Shown piece after piece: positions 7,653-14,372 of a DNA stretch of 14,372 nucleotides (positions are counted from its first letter, which is position 1; each line of letters opens with the position of its first letter). A model generated the notes under the pieces. The model had not been told where the DNA came from. It did not search any database and saw nothing but the letters and a program-made list of their open reading frames with translations. A program made the position numbers and the translations under genes. Source of the stretch: an uncultured Clostridia bacterium (GTDB taxonomy: Bacteria; Bacillota_A; Clostridia; TANB77; CAG-508). The DNA lies in contig CALXZR010000048.1 of the NCBI GenBank assembly GCA_944393295.1, positions 1-14,372 on the forward strand, written 5' to 3'.

Positions 7653-8603
7653 ATGGTAAGAATCTATAATACAGATATAGAAACAAATGAATTTAAAGAA
7701 ATAAAAGAATATATTAAAGGTAGTTGGATTAATATGATTAATCCAAATGATAAAGAAATACAAGAAGTATGCGAAAATGTAAAGATAAATGATCAATTTA
7801 TTAGAGATGCATTAGACTTTGAAGAAAAAGCTAGAATAGATCAAGAAGAAGACGATAATACAATTTTATTTGTAGTAGATGTTCCTATAATTGAAAAAGT
7901 GGAAGGTGTAGATACATATTCAACAATGCCAATAGGTATGATAGTTGTAAGAGATGACTATTTTATAACTGTTTCTCTTAGAAAAAACAGAATTATAGAA
8001 GACTTTGAAAAAAGAAAAATAAAAAACTTTCAAACTTACAAGAAAACAAGATTTATTTTTCAGATTTTGTACTTAAATGCATCTTATTATTTAACTTACC
8101 TAAAACAAATTAATAAAGAAACTGAATTTGCAGAATATATACTAAAAAATTCAATGCGTAACAAGGAACTTTTAAAAATGCTTAGCTTAGAAAAGAGTTT
8201 AGTTTATTTTGCAACTTCTTTAAAGTCAAATGAAATAGTAATGGAAAAAACACTAAGAGGAAGAATAATTAAGTTATATGATGAAGATGAAGATATACTA
8301 GAAGATGCTATTACAGAAAATAAACAGGCTATTGAAATGGCACAAATTTACAATAATATCTTAAATGGAACTATGGATGCTTATGCTTCAATAATTTCAA
8401 ATAACTTAAATGGTGTTATGAAAACTTTAACTTCAATTACTATTATATTAGCTGTACCAACAATGATTTCTAGTTTTTGGGGTATGAATGTGACATTACC
8501 ATTACAATATAATCCATATGGATTCATTATTATGGTACTTATAGCAATAATAATTACAGTTATAGTAACAATATGGTTAAACAAAAAAGATATGCTAAAA
8601 TAA
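7653..8603 (+). CDS. corA: CorA-family divalent cation channel (Mg2+/Co2+/Ni2+)
   Basis: Membrane channel taking up Mg2+ and, in many homologues, Co2+ or Ni2+, normally a pentamer. It has 316 residues, the typical CorA length. ATG 7653 is preferred over GTG 7641 because the GGGTGAT stretch (7643-7649) serves as its ribosome site. The N-terminal part is an acidic cytoplasmic domain followed by a long helix. The C-terminus has two membrane segments separated by the signature GMN at 277-279 (here WGMNVTLP rather than the common YGMNF), then the periplasm-side loop LPLQYNPYG, ending in a short basic tail (LNKKDMLK). It lies 38 bases after the cation diffusion facilitator and 21 bases before truB, so probably cotranscribed. 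Pairing an exporter with a channel suggests shared metal homeostasis. Ion preference cannot be read from sequence alone. Confidence 0.94.
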   Translation: MVRIYNTDIETNEFKEIKEYIKGSWINMINPNDKEIQEVCENVKINDQFIRDALDFEEKARIDQEEDDNTILFVVDVPIIEKVEGVDTYSTMPIGMIVVRDDYFITVSLRKNRIIEDFEKRKIKNFQTYKKTRFIFQILYLNASYYLTYLKQINKETEFAEYILKNSMRNKELLKMLSLEKSLVYFATSLKSNEIVMEKTLRGRIIKLYDEDEDILEDAITENKQAIEMAQIYNNILNGTMDAYASIISNNLNGVMKTLTSITIILAVPTMISSFWGMNVTLPLQYNPYGFIIMVLIAIIITVIVTIWLNKKDMLK

Positions 8604-8624
8604 AAGTAAAAAAATGGAGAAAAA

Positions 8625-9500
8625 ATGAATAGAATTTTTATTTTAAATAAACCAATAGGTTTTACTTCACAAGATACAGTATCAAAATTAAAAAAAATAT
8701 TAAATGAGAAAAAGGCAGGACACACAGGAACATTGGACCCAATGGCTACTGGTGTTTTGCCTATTTTAGTTGGTGATACTACAAAACTTTCAAAGTATTT
8801 AGTAGAACATAAAAAAACTTATATAGCAACGATTGAACTTGGACAAGCAACAGATACGGGAGATTCTGAAGGAAAAATTATACAAGAAAAAGAAATTTTA
8901 AATGAAAGCTTAGAAGAAAAAAATATAAAAGAGGTTTTAAAAAGTTTTTTGGGAATTCAAAAGCAAACTCCACCTATTTATTCTGCTATAAAAATAAAAG
9001 GTAAAAAACTTTATGAGTATGCAAGAGCCGGCGAAAAAGTAGAAATTCCAGAAAGAGAAATTGAAATTTATAATATTAACTTTATAGAAAAAAAATTAAA
9101 CAATATTTCTTTTGAAGTAGAATGTTCAAAAGGAACATATATAAGAACTCTTTGCGAGGATATTGCCAAAAAACTTGGAACAATAGGATATATGAAAAGT
9201 TTAAAAAGAATAAAAGTAGACAAGTTTGAGATTGAAAAAGCAATAACTTTTGAAAAGCTAGAAGAAAATAAAGAAAATATTGAGTGGCTAAAAAATAATT
9301 CTTATTCAATGGAAGATATTTTAAGTAATTTACCAAAAATACAGCTAAAAAAGAGAAAAATAGAGCTTTTCTTAAATGGTGTAATGCTTGATTGCGAAAA
9401 AGAAAATGGAGTATACAATATATATTGTGAAGGACAATATATAGGAACTGGTATTGTTAAAGAAAATTTGCTAAAACGCGACATTATTATACAAAAATAA
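8625..9500 (+). CDS. truB: tRNA pseudouridine(55) synthase TruB
   Basis: Converts U55 in the T-loop of elongator tRNAs to pseudouridine in the cytoplasm. It has 291 residues, with GGAG at 8616-8619 five bases before the ATG. It starts with NKPIGFTSQDTV. The catalytic aspartate is D38 in GHTGTLDPMATGVL (32-45). The TruB blocks QTPPIYSAIKIKGKKLYEYAR (from 114) and GTYIRTLCEDIAKKLG (170-185) follow, then a C-terminal PUA-like extension. It lies 21 bases downstream of corA. In many Firmicutes truB sits with rbfA, infB and ribF; here it follows metal-transport genes, so its expression may depend on the promoter at 6383. I see no clear terminator after it. Confidence 0.97.
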   Translation: MNRIFILNKPIGFTSQDTVSKLKKILNEKKAGHTGTLDPMATGVLPILVGDTTKLSKYLVEHKKTYIATIELGQATDTGDSEGKIIQEKEILNESLEEKNIKEVLKSFLGIQKQTPPIYSAIKIKGKKLYEYARAGEKVEIPEREIEIYNINFIEKKLNNISFEVECSKGTYIRTLCEDIAKKLGTIGYMKSLKRIKVDKFEIEKAITFEKLEENKENIEWLKNNSYSMEDILSNLPKIQLKKRKIELFLNGVMLDCEKENGVYNIYCEGQYIGTGIVKENLLKRDIIIQK

Positions 9501-9522
9501 TATAAATATAACATTAGTTTTA

Positions 9523-9551
9523 TTGACTTTAAGTTAAATTAACGATATACT
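9523..9551 (+). promoter_or_regulatory. Strong predicted promoter of the glucosaminidase gene
   Basis: TTGACT (9523-9528) and TATACT (9546-9551) each match 5 of 6 consensus positions with an optimal 17-base spacer. The start codon is 42 bases further on, behind GGAGGAG (9580-9586). It separates the surface-protein genes from the truB operon. Confidence 0.85.
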
Positions 9552-9593
9552 TTTTATGTACTAAATATTAATAAAAGTTGGAGGAGATACATA

Positions 9594-12239
9594 ATGAAAT
9601 TGATAAAAAAAGTAGTAATTTCTATTTTGGGGATTTTATTAATCGGCATTATATTAAGTATCTGCTTTAATATAAATAAAGAAACCTATGCCACTACTAG
9701 AACATATGATTATACACAATTAGATGATTCTAAGTATCCTGGAATAAAAAGTTTGATAGAAAAACTTAAAAATCAATATGGAAATCAATTTAATTTTCAA
9801 ATTTATGAAACAGGTATAGATTGGAATGAAGCTCTAATTATGGAATTTCAAGGACATGATTATGTTCCAAAAAATCTAATTCAGGAAACATCTTCTCGTT
9901 CTGGAATGTGGTTTTGCCCAATTTGTATGGAAAAGAAATTTGATAGTGGATATAATTGCGCATCTTTAGAGGCTTTAGCATATATGATGGATCCAAGAAA
10001 TTCTTTAACAATAGATAGTGTTTTTCAATTTAAAACTTTAGAAACACCAGATGTCACAACTAGTGATATATCAAGAGTTGTACAAGGTACGTTTTTAAAT
10101 ACTACTTCTATAATTGAAGCTTTAACAAAAGCTAGTAATGATAATCAAATAAATGGATATTACATAACAAGTAAAATTATTAATGAACAAGGAAAAAATG
10201 GTTCTACATTAAGCTTAGGACAAGGCTATAATGGAGAATATGTAGGATATTATAACTTATTTAATATTGGTGCAACAGGAAACGGTTCAGCTAACATAAT
10301 AAGAAATGGACTAAAAAGAGCTCAGCAAGAAGGTTGGACAAGCCCAGAAGCTTCAATCTTAGGTGGAGTAAGCTTTGTTAAATCAAGTTATATAGGTAGA
10401 AGTCAAGATACTTTATATTTTCAAAAATTTAATGTTGTAACAGAATCTGGAAACTTGTTTAACCATCAATATCAACAAAATATTATGGCTGCTGAGATGG
10501 AAGGAAGAACTTTAAAAAGCTACTATACAATAAATGGAACACTTACTGGAACACACACTTTTATAATTCCTGTGTATGAAAATATGCCAAAAGAAACTTC
10601 ACCAAGACCAGATGCTAACATAGAAAATGGTACATATTATGAAATTGCAACTGTAAATGTTGATACAGGAAGAAGCTTGAAAGTTTTTTCAGCACCTTCA
10701 ACCAATAGTATAGAAATTTCTTCATTAAATAAAGGAGAAAGAGTAAAAATTTTAAATAGAGCAACGACAATGTCTAACGGAATTTATTGGGATTTAGTTG
10801 TTTCAGAAAAAACGGGAACATATGGATATGTAACTAGAAATTCTACCACAGGTGCAAATTATTTAGTTTTAACTGGAGAAACAGGTACGACAGGAAAAGG
10901 AGATGAACTATCTGTTGCAGATTTAGTTTTTGATTATAAATTCTATTCAGACAAATATTCAGATTTAAAGCAAGCTTTCGGAGAAGACGAATTACAATTA
11001 AGAAAACATTGGCTTGAAAATGGAATATCAGAGGGAAGACAAGCTTCACCAGTATTTGATCCAGTATATTATGTTGAACATAGTCCAGATTTAAAAGCAG
11101 CATTTGGAAATAATTATATGCAAGCTTATGAGCATTTTATATCTGGTGGATATAAAGAACCTAGAGCAAGTTCTTCTGAATATTGCGGAAATGACTATAG
11201 AAACAATTATGAAGATTTAGCAAATATGACCCCAGAAGCTTTAATGAAGCATTACTTAGAATTTGGAAGGAATGAAAAGAGACAAGCTATAGGAGAAAAA
11301 CCAATTGTATTTACGGGTGTGCAAGCAGTATTGTTTGATACTAAATATTATGCAGACAATAATTCAGATTTAAAAAATACTTATGGCTATAATGATAGAG
11401 AGCTTAAAAAACATTGGTTAGAATATGGTATTAAAGAAGGAAGAAAAGCATCTCCAATATTTGATGCAGCTTATTATTTGTATAATAATGAAGATTTGAA
11501 GGATGCATATGGAATGAATTATGCAGAAGCATATAATCATTTCTTAAATATAGGGTACAATGAATTAAGACCAAGCTCAAAAAATTATTATGGAAAATGC
11601 TATAAAGAAAATAATTCTGATTTAAAGAATATGAGTGCTTTAGAGCTAATGGAACATTATATGAACTTTGGAAGATACGAAAATAGAGTTTCAAATGATT
11701 CTTTGGATTTAACCCCATTTGATATAACAAATTATTTATTTGATGCAAAAGTATATGCAGATTTAAATCAAGATTTAAAAAGTGCATATGGCTATAATGA
11801 ACAAGAATTGAAAAATCATTGGAATACTTTTGGTATATCAGAAGGAAGACAAGCTTCTATAGTATTTGATGTAAAATACTATTTAGATAATAATAAAGAT
11901 TTAAAAGATGCTTTTAAATCTGATTACAAAGCTGCTTATAATCATTTTATTAATAATGGAATTCTAGAGGGAAGAAAATCTTCAAGGGAGTTTGATGTTA
12001 AATATTATTTAGATAATAATTCTGATTTGAAGAATTTATATAAAACAAGTTACTGCCATGCATTAAAACATTTTGTAGAGTGTGGAGTAAACGAAAATAG
12101 AAATACTAGTTCAACTTTTAAATTAAGTGTATATATTAACAATAACAAAGATTTAAGAGACTCATACAAAACCAATTATAAAGAATACTATATTCATTAT
12201 TTAATTTTCGGTATAAACGAAAACAGAAAAGCATATTAA
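9594..12239 (+). CDS. Secreted GH73-like N-acetylglucosaminidase with SH3 domain and ten ~42-residue tandem repeats
   Basis: Predicted peptidoglycan hydrolase of the cell surface, 881 residues. A signal peptide or N-terminal anchor covers about 1-34 (basic MKLIKK, hydrophobic core, then YATT). The catalytic domain spans about 40-285. The segment YYITSKIINEQGKNGS (189-204) followed by GYYNLFNIGATGNGS (218-232) matches the LytD-type endo-beta-N-acetylglucosaminidase pattern, making E198 the likely catalytic acid. An unusual CPIC (108-111) with C122 precedes it. A bacterial SH3-like domain lies at about 346-417 (SLKVFSAPS...KGERVKIL...YGYVTRN). From 445 to the end come ten repeats with consensus FDxxYYxxNxDLKxAxGxN...HFxxxGIxEGRxAS, probably for wall or glycan attachment. 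Repeats 1-3 plus linker (445-579) and 4-6 plus linker (580-714) have the same 135-residue length. No LPXTG motif is present. Domain calls are good; repeat function is inferred. Confidence 0.88.
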   Translation: MKLIKKVVISILGILLIGIILSICFNINKETYATTRTYDYTQLDDSKYPGIKSLIEKLKNQYGNQFNFQIYETGIDWNEALIMEFQGHDYVPKNLIQETSSRSGMWFCPICMEKKFDSGYNCASLEALAYMMDPRNSLTIDSVFQFKTLETPDVTTSDISRVVQGTFLNTTSIIEALTKASNDNQINGYYITSKIINEQGKNGSTLSLGQGYNGEYVGYYNLFNIGATGNGSANIIRNGLKRAQQEGWTSPEASILGGVSFVKSSYIGRSQDTLYFQKFNVVTESGNLFNHQYQQNIMAAEMEGRTLKSYYTINGTLTGTHTFIIPVYENMPKETSPRPDANIENGTYYEIATVNVDTGRSLKVFSAPSTNSIEISSLNKGERVKILNRATTMSNGIYWDLVVSEKTGTYGYVTRNSTTGANYLVLTGETGTTGKGDELSVADLVFDYKFYSDKYSDLKQAFGEDELQLRKHWLENGISEGRQASPVFDPVYYVEHSPDLKAAFGNNYMQAYEHFISGGYKEPRASSSEYCGNDYRNNYEDLANMTPEALMKHYLEFGRNEKRQAIGEKPIVFTGVQAVLFDTKYYADNNSDLKNTYGYNDRELKKHWLEYGIKEGRKASPIFDAAYYLYNNEDLKDAYGMNYAEAYNHFLNIGYNELRPSSKNYYGKCYKENNSDLKNMSALELMEHYMNFGRYENRVSNDSLDLTPFDITNYLFDAKVYADLNQDLKSAYGYNEQELKNHWNTFGISEGRQASIVFDVKYYLDNNKDLKDAFKSDYKAAYNHFINNGILEGRKSSREFDVKYYLDNNSDLKNLYKTSYCHALKHFVECGVNENRNTSSTFKLSVYINNNKDLRDSYKTNYKEYYIHYLIFGINENRKAY
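10926..12236 (+). repeat. Repeat-encoding region: ten 35-44-residue units in a 405-bp super-period
   Basis: Unit starts, in residues of the glucosaminidase, are 445, 487, about 531, 580, 622, about 666, 715, 757, 799 and 841. Units of type A (KHWLExGIxEGRxAS), B (AYxHFxxxGYxExRxSS) and short C (MxHYxxFGRxExR) repeat as A-B-C-linker twice, then A followed by three B-like units. The DNA copies have diverged although short blocks such as GGAAGACAAGCTTC recur in units 1 and 7. Confidence 0.85.
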
Positions 12240-12336
12240 GCTTGTAATAAAATTCTGTATAAATATGTATAATTTGAAAAAATTAATATTAAACAGAAAA
12301 TTTTAAAATATAATTTTATTAGGAGGTAAAAGATTA

Positions 12337-13728
12337 ATGAACTGTTCAAGATGTGGTAAAGAAATTCCAGACGGAGAAAACAAGATTTGTGAAGATTGTC
12401 AAAAAAGCCTTTTAAATGAAATGAATTCAGAATCTGAAGAAAATAAGTTCAAAATGAAAAAAGAAGACGAAAAAAAGAAATCTTCAAAAAAGGAAAAAAA
12501 TAATGATGGAAAATCAAAAAAGAAGAAAATAGTCATTGCAATTATAGTATTAGTAATTATTGCAGTATTAGTTGCGTTAGAGTTTACTACAAATATTATT
12601 TCTAATTTATTTTTAAGAAAAAATACAGTAGGTAATACTATTGGAAATATTAGAAATTATGGATATGCAGCTTATGAAAAACAATGGATTTATTATATAT
12701 CTCCTAATTCAGATAGCACAAAAATTTGTCTTAATAAAGTAAAAAATGATGGTACTAAAAAACAAGTTATTTTAGAAGCTGATTATGATATGCTTTCAAT
12801 AAATGCAATAGATGGATATTTGTACTTTATTACAATAGATACAACAGAAGCTGATACTTTGGCATCAACACTTCCAGAGGATGAAAAAGCAAATATAGAC
12901 TATGTAAATAATAAAATTTGTAGAATGAAAAATGATGGAACTGAACTAACTGTAATAAATGATAATGAATTTAGTAATGATTGCTATGAAATTTATGTAA
13001 TTAAAGACAAAGTATATTATATCGGAGAAGATTATAATATATATACAATGAATTTAGATGGAAGTAATAAAACACAAATAAGTAAGAATAAAACAGGTTA
13101 CTTAGGAATAAGTGAAAAATATATTTTATACAATGATTATCCAGAGGGTTCAGAGAATTTAACTGAAGAAGAAGCAGAAAACACAGATTATGTAACTTAT
13201 GTAATGAATATAGATGGAACTAATGCAAGACCTGTTAATGGAAAAAGATTATATAGTGTTACTTTAAAAGATGATTATATTTATTATACAAATGATGAAA
13301 AACAAATTTGTAAAGTAAAAGTTGATGGAACAGAAGATTCACTAGTTTTCGATACTGATGCATATAATATGAATTTATCTGGAAACTATGTTTATTATAT
13401 GAACTATAAAGATGAAGAAGCATCTGATTATACTGTTTGTATTTACAGAGTAAAAACTGATGGAACAGAAAATAAAGTAATAAAAGAATTAAACACATAT
13501 TCTTCATTTATTGATGTTTTAGGATCACAAGTATTTTATATGGATAGCAGTAATGACCAAGGTCATATTGCTTTAGTTAACGGTAAAGATTCTAAAGAAA
13601 TAGAACTATATACAATTGATTATGGAAATATAAGTAGCACAGATACTTCAACTAATGCTACTAATGAAACAGCAGAAAATACTTCTTCAGAAGAAACTAA
13701 TTCAGAAACTAATACAGTAACAGAATAG
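12337..13728 (+). CDS. Zinc-ribbon, single-pass membrane protein with DUF5050-like beta-propeller
   Basis: Function unknown. 463 residues, with AGGAGG (12321-12326) ten bases before the ATG. An N-terminal zinc ribbon has C3-xx-C6 and C18-xx-C21 (MNCSRCGKEIPDG). A highly charged Lys/Glu linker follows (about 35-64), then one membrane helix (about 65-82). The remainder should be outside the cell. It contains about seven repeats of the form YIYYxN...IxRxKxDGTxxxxI, the DUF5050/TolB-like pattern, consistent with a seven-bladed propeller, and a Ser/Thr/Asn/Glu-rich tail from about 428. A cytoplasmic zinc ribbon joined to an external propeller suggests an envelope sensor or scaffold, but this is inference. 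It is 97 bases after the glucosaminidase on the same strand; cotranscription is possible since I see no convincing terminator between them. Confidence 0.85.
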   Translation: MNCSRCGKEIPDGENKICEDCQKSLLNEMNSESEENKFKMKKEDEKKKSSKKEKNNDGKSKKKKIVIAIIVLVIIAVLVALEFTTNIISNLFLRKNTVGNTIGNIRNYGYAAYEKQWIYYISPNSDSTKICLNKVKNDGTKKQVILEADYDMLSINAIDGYLYFITIDTTEADTLASTLPEDEKANIDYVNNKICRMKNDGTELTVINDNEFSNDCYEIYVIKDKVYYIGEDYNIYTMNLDGSNKTQISKNKTGYLGISEKYILYNDYPEGSENLTEEEAENTDYVTYVMNIDGTNARPVNGKRLYSVTLKDDYIYYTNDEKQICKVKVDGTEDSLVFDTDAYNMNLSGNYVYYMNYKDEEASDYTVCIYRVKTDGTENKVIKELNTYSSFIDVLGSQVFYMDSSNDQGHIALVNGKDSKEIELYTIDYGNISSTDTSTNATNETAENTSSEETNSETNTVTE

Positions 13729-13743
13729 TTATATATTATAGAA

Positions 13744-13773
13744 AGAAGAGTAATTTTACAAAATTACTCTTCT
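13744..13773. terminator. Perfect 14-bp hairpin between the DUF5050-like gene and tRNA-Thr
   Basis: AGAAGAGTAATTTT (13744-13757) is exactly complementary to AAAATTACTCTTCT (13760-13773). No T-run follows on either strand, so it is an atypical terminator. It ends five bases before the mature tRNA start and could instead be an RNA-processing structure in a read-through transcript. Confidence 0.5.
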
Positions 13774-13778
13774 AAAAT

Positions 13779-13854
13779 GCCACTATAGCTCAGTTGGTAG
13801 AGCAACGGATTCGTAACCCGTAGGTCAGCAGTTCGATTCTGCTTAGTGGCTCCA
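13779..13854 (+). tRNA. tRNA-Thr, anticodon CGU (reads ACG)
   Basis: 76 bases with a complete cloverleaf. The acceptor stem is GCCACTA/TAGTGGC, the D-stem GCTC/GAGC and the T-stem AGCAG/CTGCT with loop TTCGATT. Discriminator T and CCA are encoded. The anticodon CGT is at 13812-13814 in loop TTCGTAA. The anticodon stem ACGGA/CCCGT has one A-C mismatch at its last pair (A13809, C13817; positions 31 and 39), where a T would give full pairing. No dedicated promoter is evident, so it may be read from upstream. Confidence 0.95.
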
Positions 13855-13890
13855 CTCAAGTAAAATCGTCGCACCATGGCAATTATAGAT

Positions 13891-13918
13891 AAATCAACTG
13901 TAAAAAGTTGATTTTTTT
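13891..13918 (+). terminator. Intrinsic terminator of tRNA-Thr
   Basis: AAATCAACT (13891-13899) pairs with AGTTGATTT (13906-13914) around GTAAAA, and the T-run continues to 13918. It lies 37 bases after the tRNA CCA end. Confidence 0.87.
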
Positions 13919-13975
13919 GATATATATAGTATTAATCTTGATAAATAATCATATAATATTAATGTCAAATTTAGT

Positions 13976-14004
13976 TTGACAAGTTAAATATTGTATGTTA
14001 AAAT
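13976..14004 (+). promoter_or_regulatory. Near-consensus promoter of a small-RNA candidate
   Basis: Perfect TTGACA (13976-13981), 17-base spacer, TAAAAT (13999-14004; 5 of 6). It is among the best promoter matches in the window, yet no plus-strand coding gene follows within the window. Confidence 0.82.
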
Positions 14005-14010
14005 GTATTT

Positions 14011-14086
14011 AACTTAACCCTCTACTACTTTTGTAGTAAGACGGGAGCCTAAATGATTTTGGAGAGTTCTAGCAACTCTCCTTTTT
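14011..14086 (+). ncRNA. Candidate small RNA, about 76 nt, family not recognised
   Basis: Transcription from the promoter at 13976 should start near 14011 and stop at the terminator ending at 14086. The product would have a first hairpin TACTAC-TTTT-GTAGTA (14023-14038), flanked by CCC (14018-14020) and GGG (14043-14045) that could extend the stem. A single-stranded linker GAGCCTAAATGATTTT follows, then the terminator hairpin. The only ORFs inside are trivially short or run into minus-strand coding sequence. I could not match it to tmRNA, SRP RNA, RNase P, a T-box or the riboswitch classes I know. The gene that follows is on the opposite strand, which argues against a cis-acting leader. It could act in trans, or antisense to the 3' end of the converging gene. 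Confidence 0.55.
14061..14086 (+). terminator. Strong intrinsic terminator of the small-RNA candidate
   Basis: GGAGAGTT (14061-14068) and AACTCTCC (14074-14081) form a perfect 8-bp stem with loop CTAGC, followed by TTTTT (14082-14086). The T-tract overlaps the stop codon of the converging minus-strand gene by two bases. Confidence 0.88.
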
Positions 14087-14372
14087 ATTTCGTAAAAAAT
14101 TTAATAATTTGTTTATCAATTAAATCAAGTGATTCACTAGATATTTTTACATTCCTTCGTACAGTATCTTTGAAGATTCTTTGTTTGCTAACTGTAGTTA
14201 TTTGATTAATTAATGCTATACTATCTTTTTTCATTTTACCAATTTCTTTTTCCATTTTTTCAATATATTTTTGCTCTTTTTCTATGATATTTTGAATGTT
14301 AATAGGAATATCTTCTATCTTTTCTAATTCATTTAATATTTGTTGTAATTTTTGTTTTTCTTTTTCAATTTT
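14085..14372 (-). CDS. C-terminal 95 residues of a coiled-coil protein of unknown function (start outside window)
   Basis: Open on the minus strand from the window edge to a TAA at 14087-14085. The visible part begins KIEKEKQKLQQILNELEKI and ends SLDLIDKQIIKFFTK. Its first 55 or so residues are rich in Lys, Glu, Ile and Gln with heptad-like spacing, so a coiled coil is likely. The last 40 residues contain a basic stretch (TVSKQRIFKDTVRRNVKIS). It is convergent with the small-RNA candidate. I do not recognise a family from this fragment; phage or mobile-element proteins and cell-division coiled coils are all possible. Confidence 0.7.
   Translation of the reverse strand, partial: KIEKEKQKLQQILNELEKIEDIPINIQNIIEKEQKYIEKMEKEIGKMKKDSIALINQITTVSKQRIFKDTVRRNVKISSESLDLIDKQIIKFFTK

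Noticed and set aside
8381..8725. 114-residue minus-strand ORF across the corA-truB junction
   Set aside because: It is the antisense of two clear genes, rich in Phe/Ile from A/T-rich complement codons, with no motif; a shadow.
11431..11787. 118-residue minus-strand ORF inside the glucosaminidase repeats
   Set aside because: Its Leu/His/Asn-rich composition mirrors the coding repeats; a shadow frame.
10926..12236. CRISPR-like array because of regular repeats
   Set aside because: The regularity is at protein level within an open frame; DNA copies are not identical and there are no unique spacers.
1..14372. Mycoplasma-type code with TGA as tryptophan
   Set aside because: Tryptophan codons are TGG in every gene and no conserved protein is interrupted by TGA.

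Overview
The window is very AT-rich (about a quarter G+C by eye). It carries Gram-positive style translation signals (GGAGG-type ribosome sites, TTGACA/TATAAT-like promoters, U-tract terminators) and a secreted glucosaminidase with SH3 and tandem repeats. A zinc-ribbon membrane protein with a DUF5050-type propeller is also present. Together these suggest an AT-rich Firmicute, most likely an anaerobic, gut-type member of Clostridia; I cannot name the genus. Stops are TAA or TAG and tryptophan is TGG, so nothing points to a recoded TGA.

Region 1 (1-881): the 3' end of thrS. Its last few codons run into a hairpin.

Region 2 (about 860-6370): an apparent accessory block of two genes. The first (956-1787) is a LURP-one/Tubby-like protein whose reading frame is broken near codon 50. 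The second (1922-6202) is a 1426-residue SF1 helicase with a C-terminal Vsr/MTES_1575-type nuclease, a layout seen in single-gene anti-phage systems. Small palindromes built on AAAGTTC/GAACTTT, some followed by a GGGACAGTC-like core, lie before, between and after the two genes. The copies at 1802-1819 and 6345-6362 form a degenerate inverted pair around the helicase. This is the best candidate in the window for an undescribed mobile or defence unit.

Region 3 (6383-9500): a promoter followed by three closely spaced genes: a Mn-type cation diffusion facilitator, a CorA-type Mg2+/Co2+ channel, and truB. The first two handle divalent metals; truB appears to be a passenger away from its usual translation-gene cluster.

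Region 4 (9523-13728): a strong promoter, then two cell-envelope genes. One is a secreted GH73-like glucosaminidase carrying an SH3 domain and ten roughly 42-residue repeats, arranged in an exact 135-residue super-period. The other is the zinc-ribbon, single-pass, DUF5050-like protein.

Region 5 (13744-14372): a perfect hairpin, tRNA-Thr(CGU) with its terminator, and then a self-contained small-RNA unit of about 76 nt (consensus promoter, hairpin, strong terminator) that I cannot assign to a known family. The window ends in the C-terminal part of a coiled-coil protein on the minus strand, converging on that small RNA.
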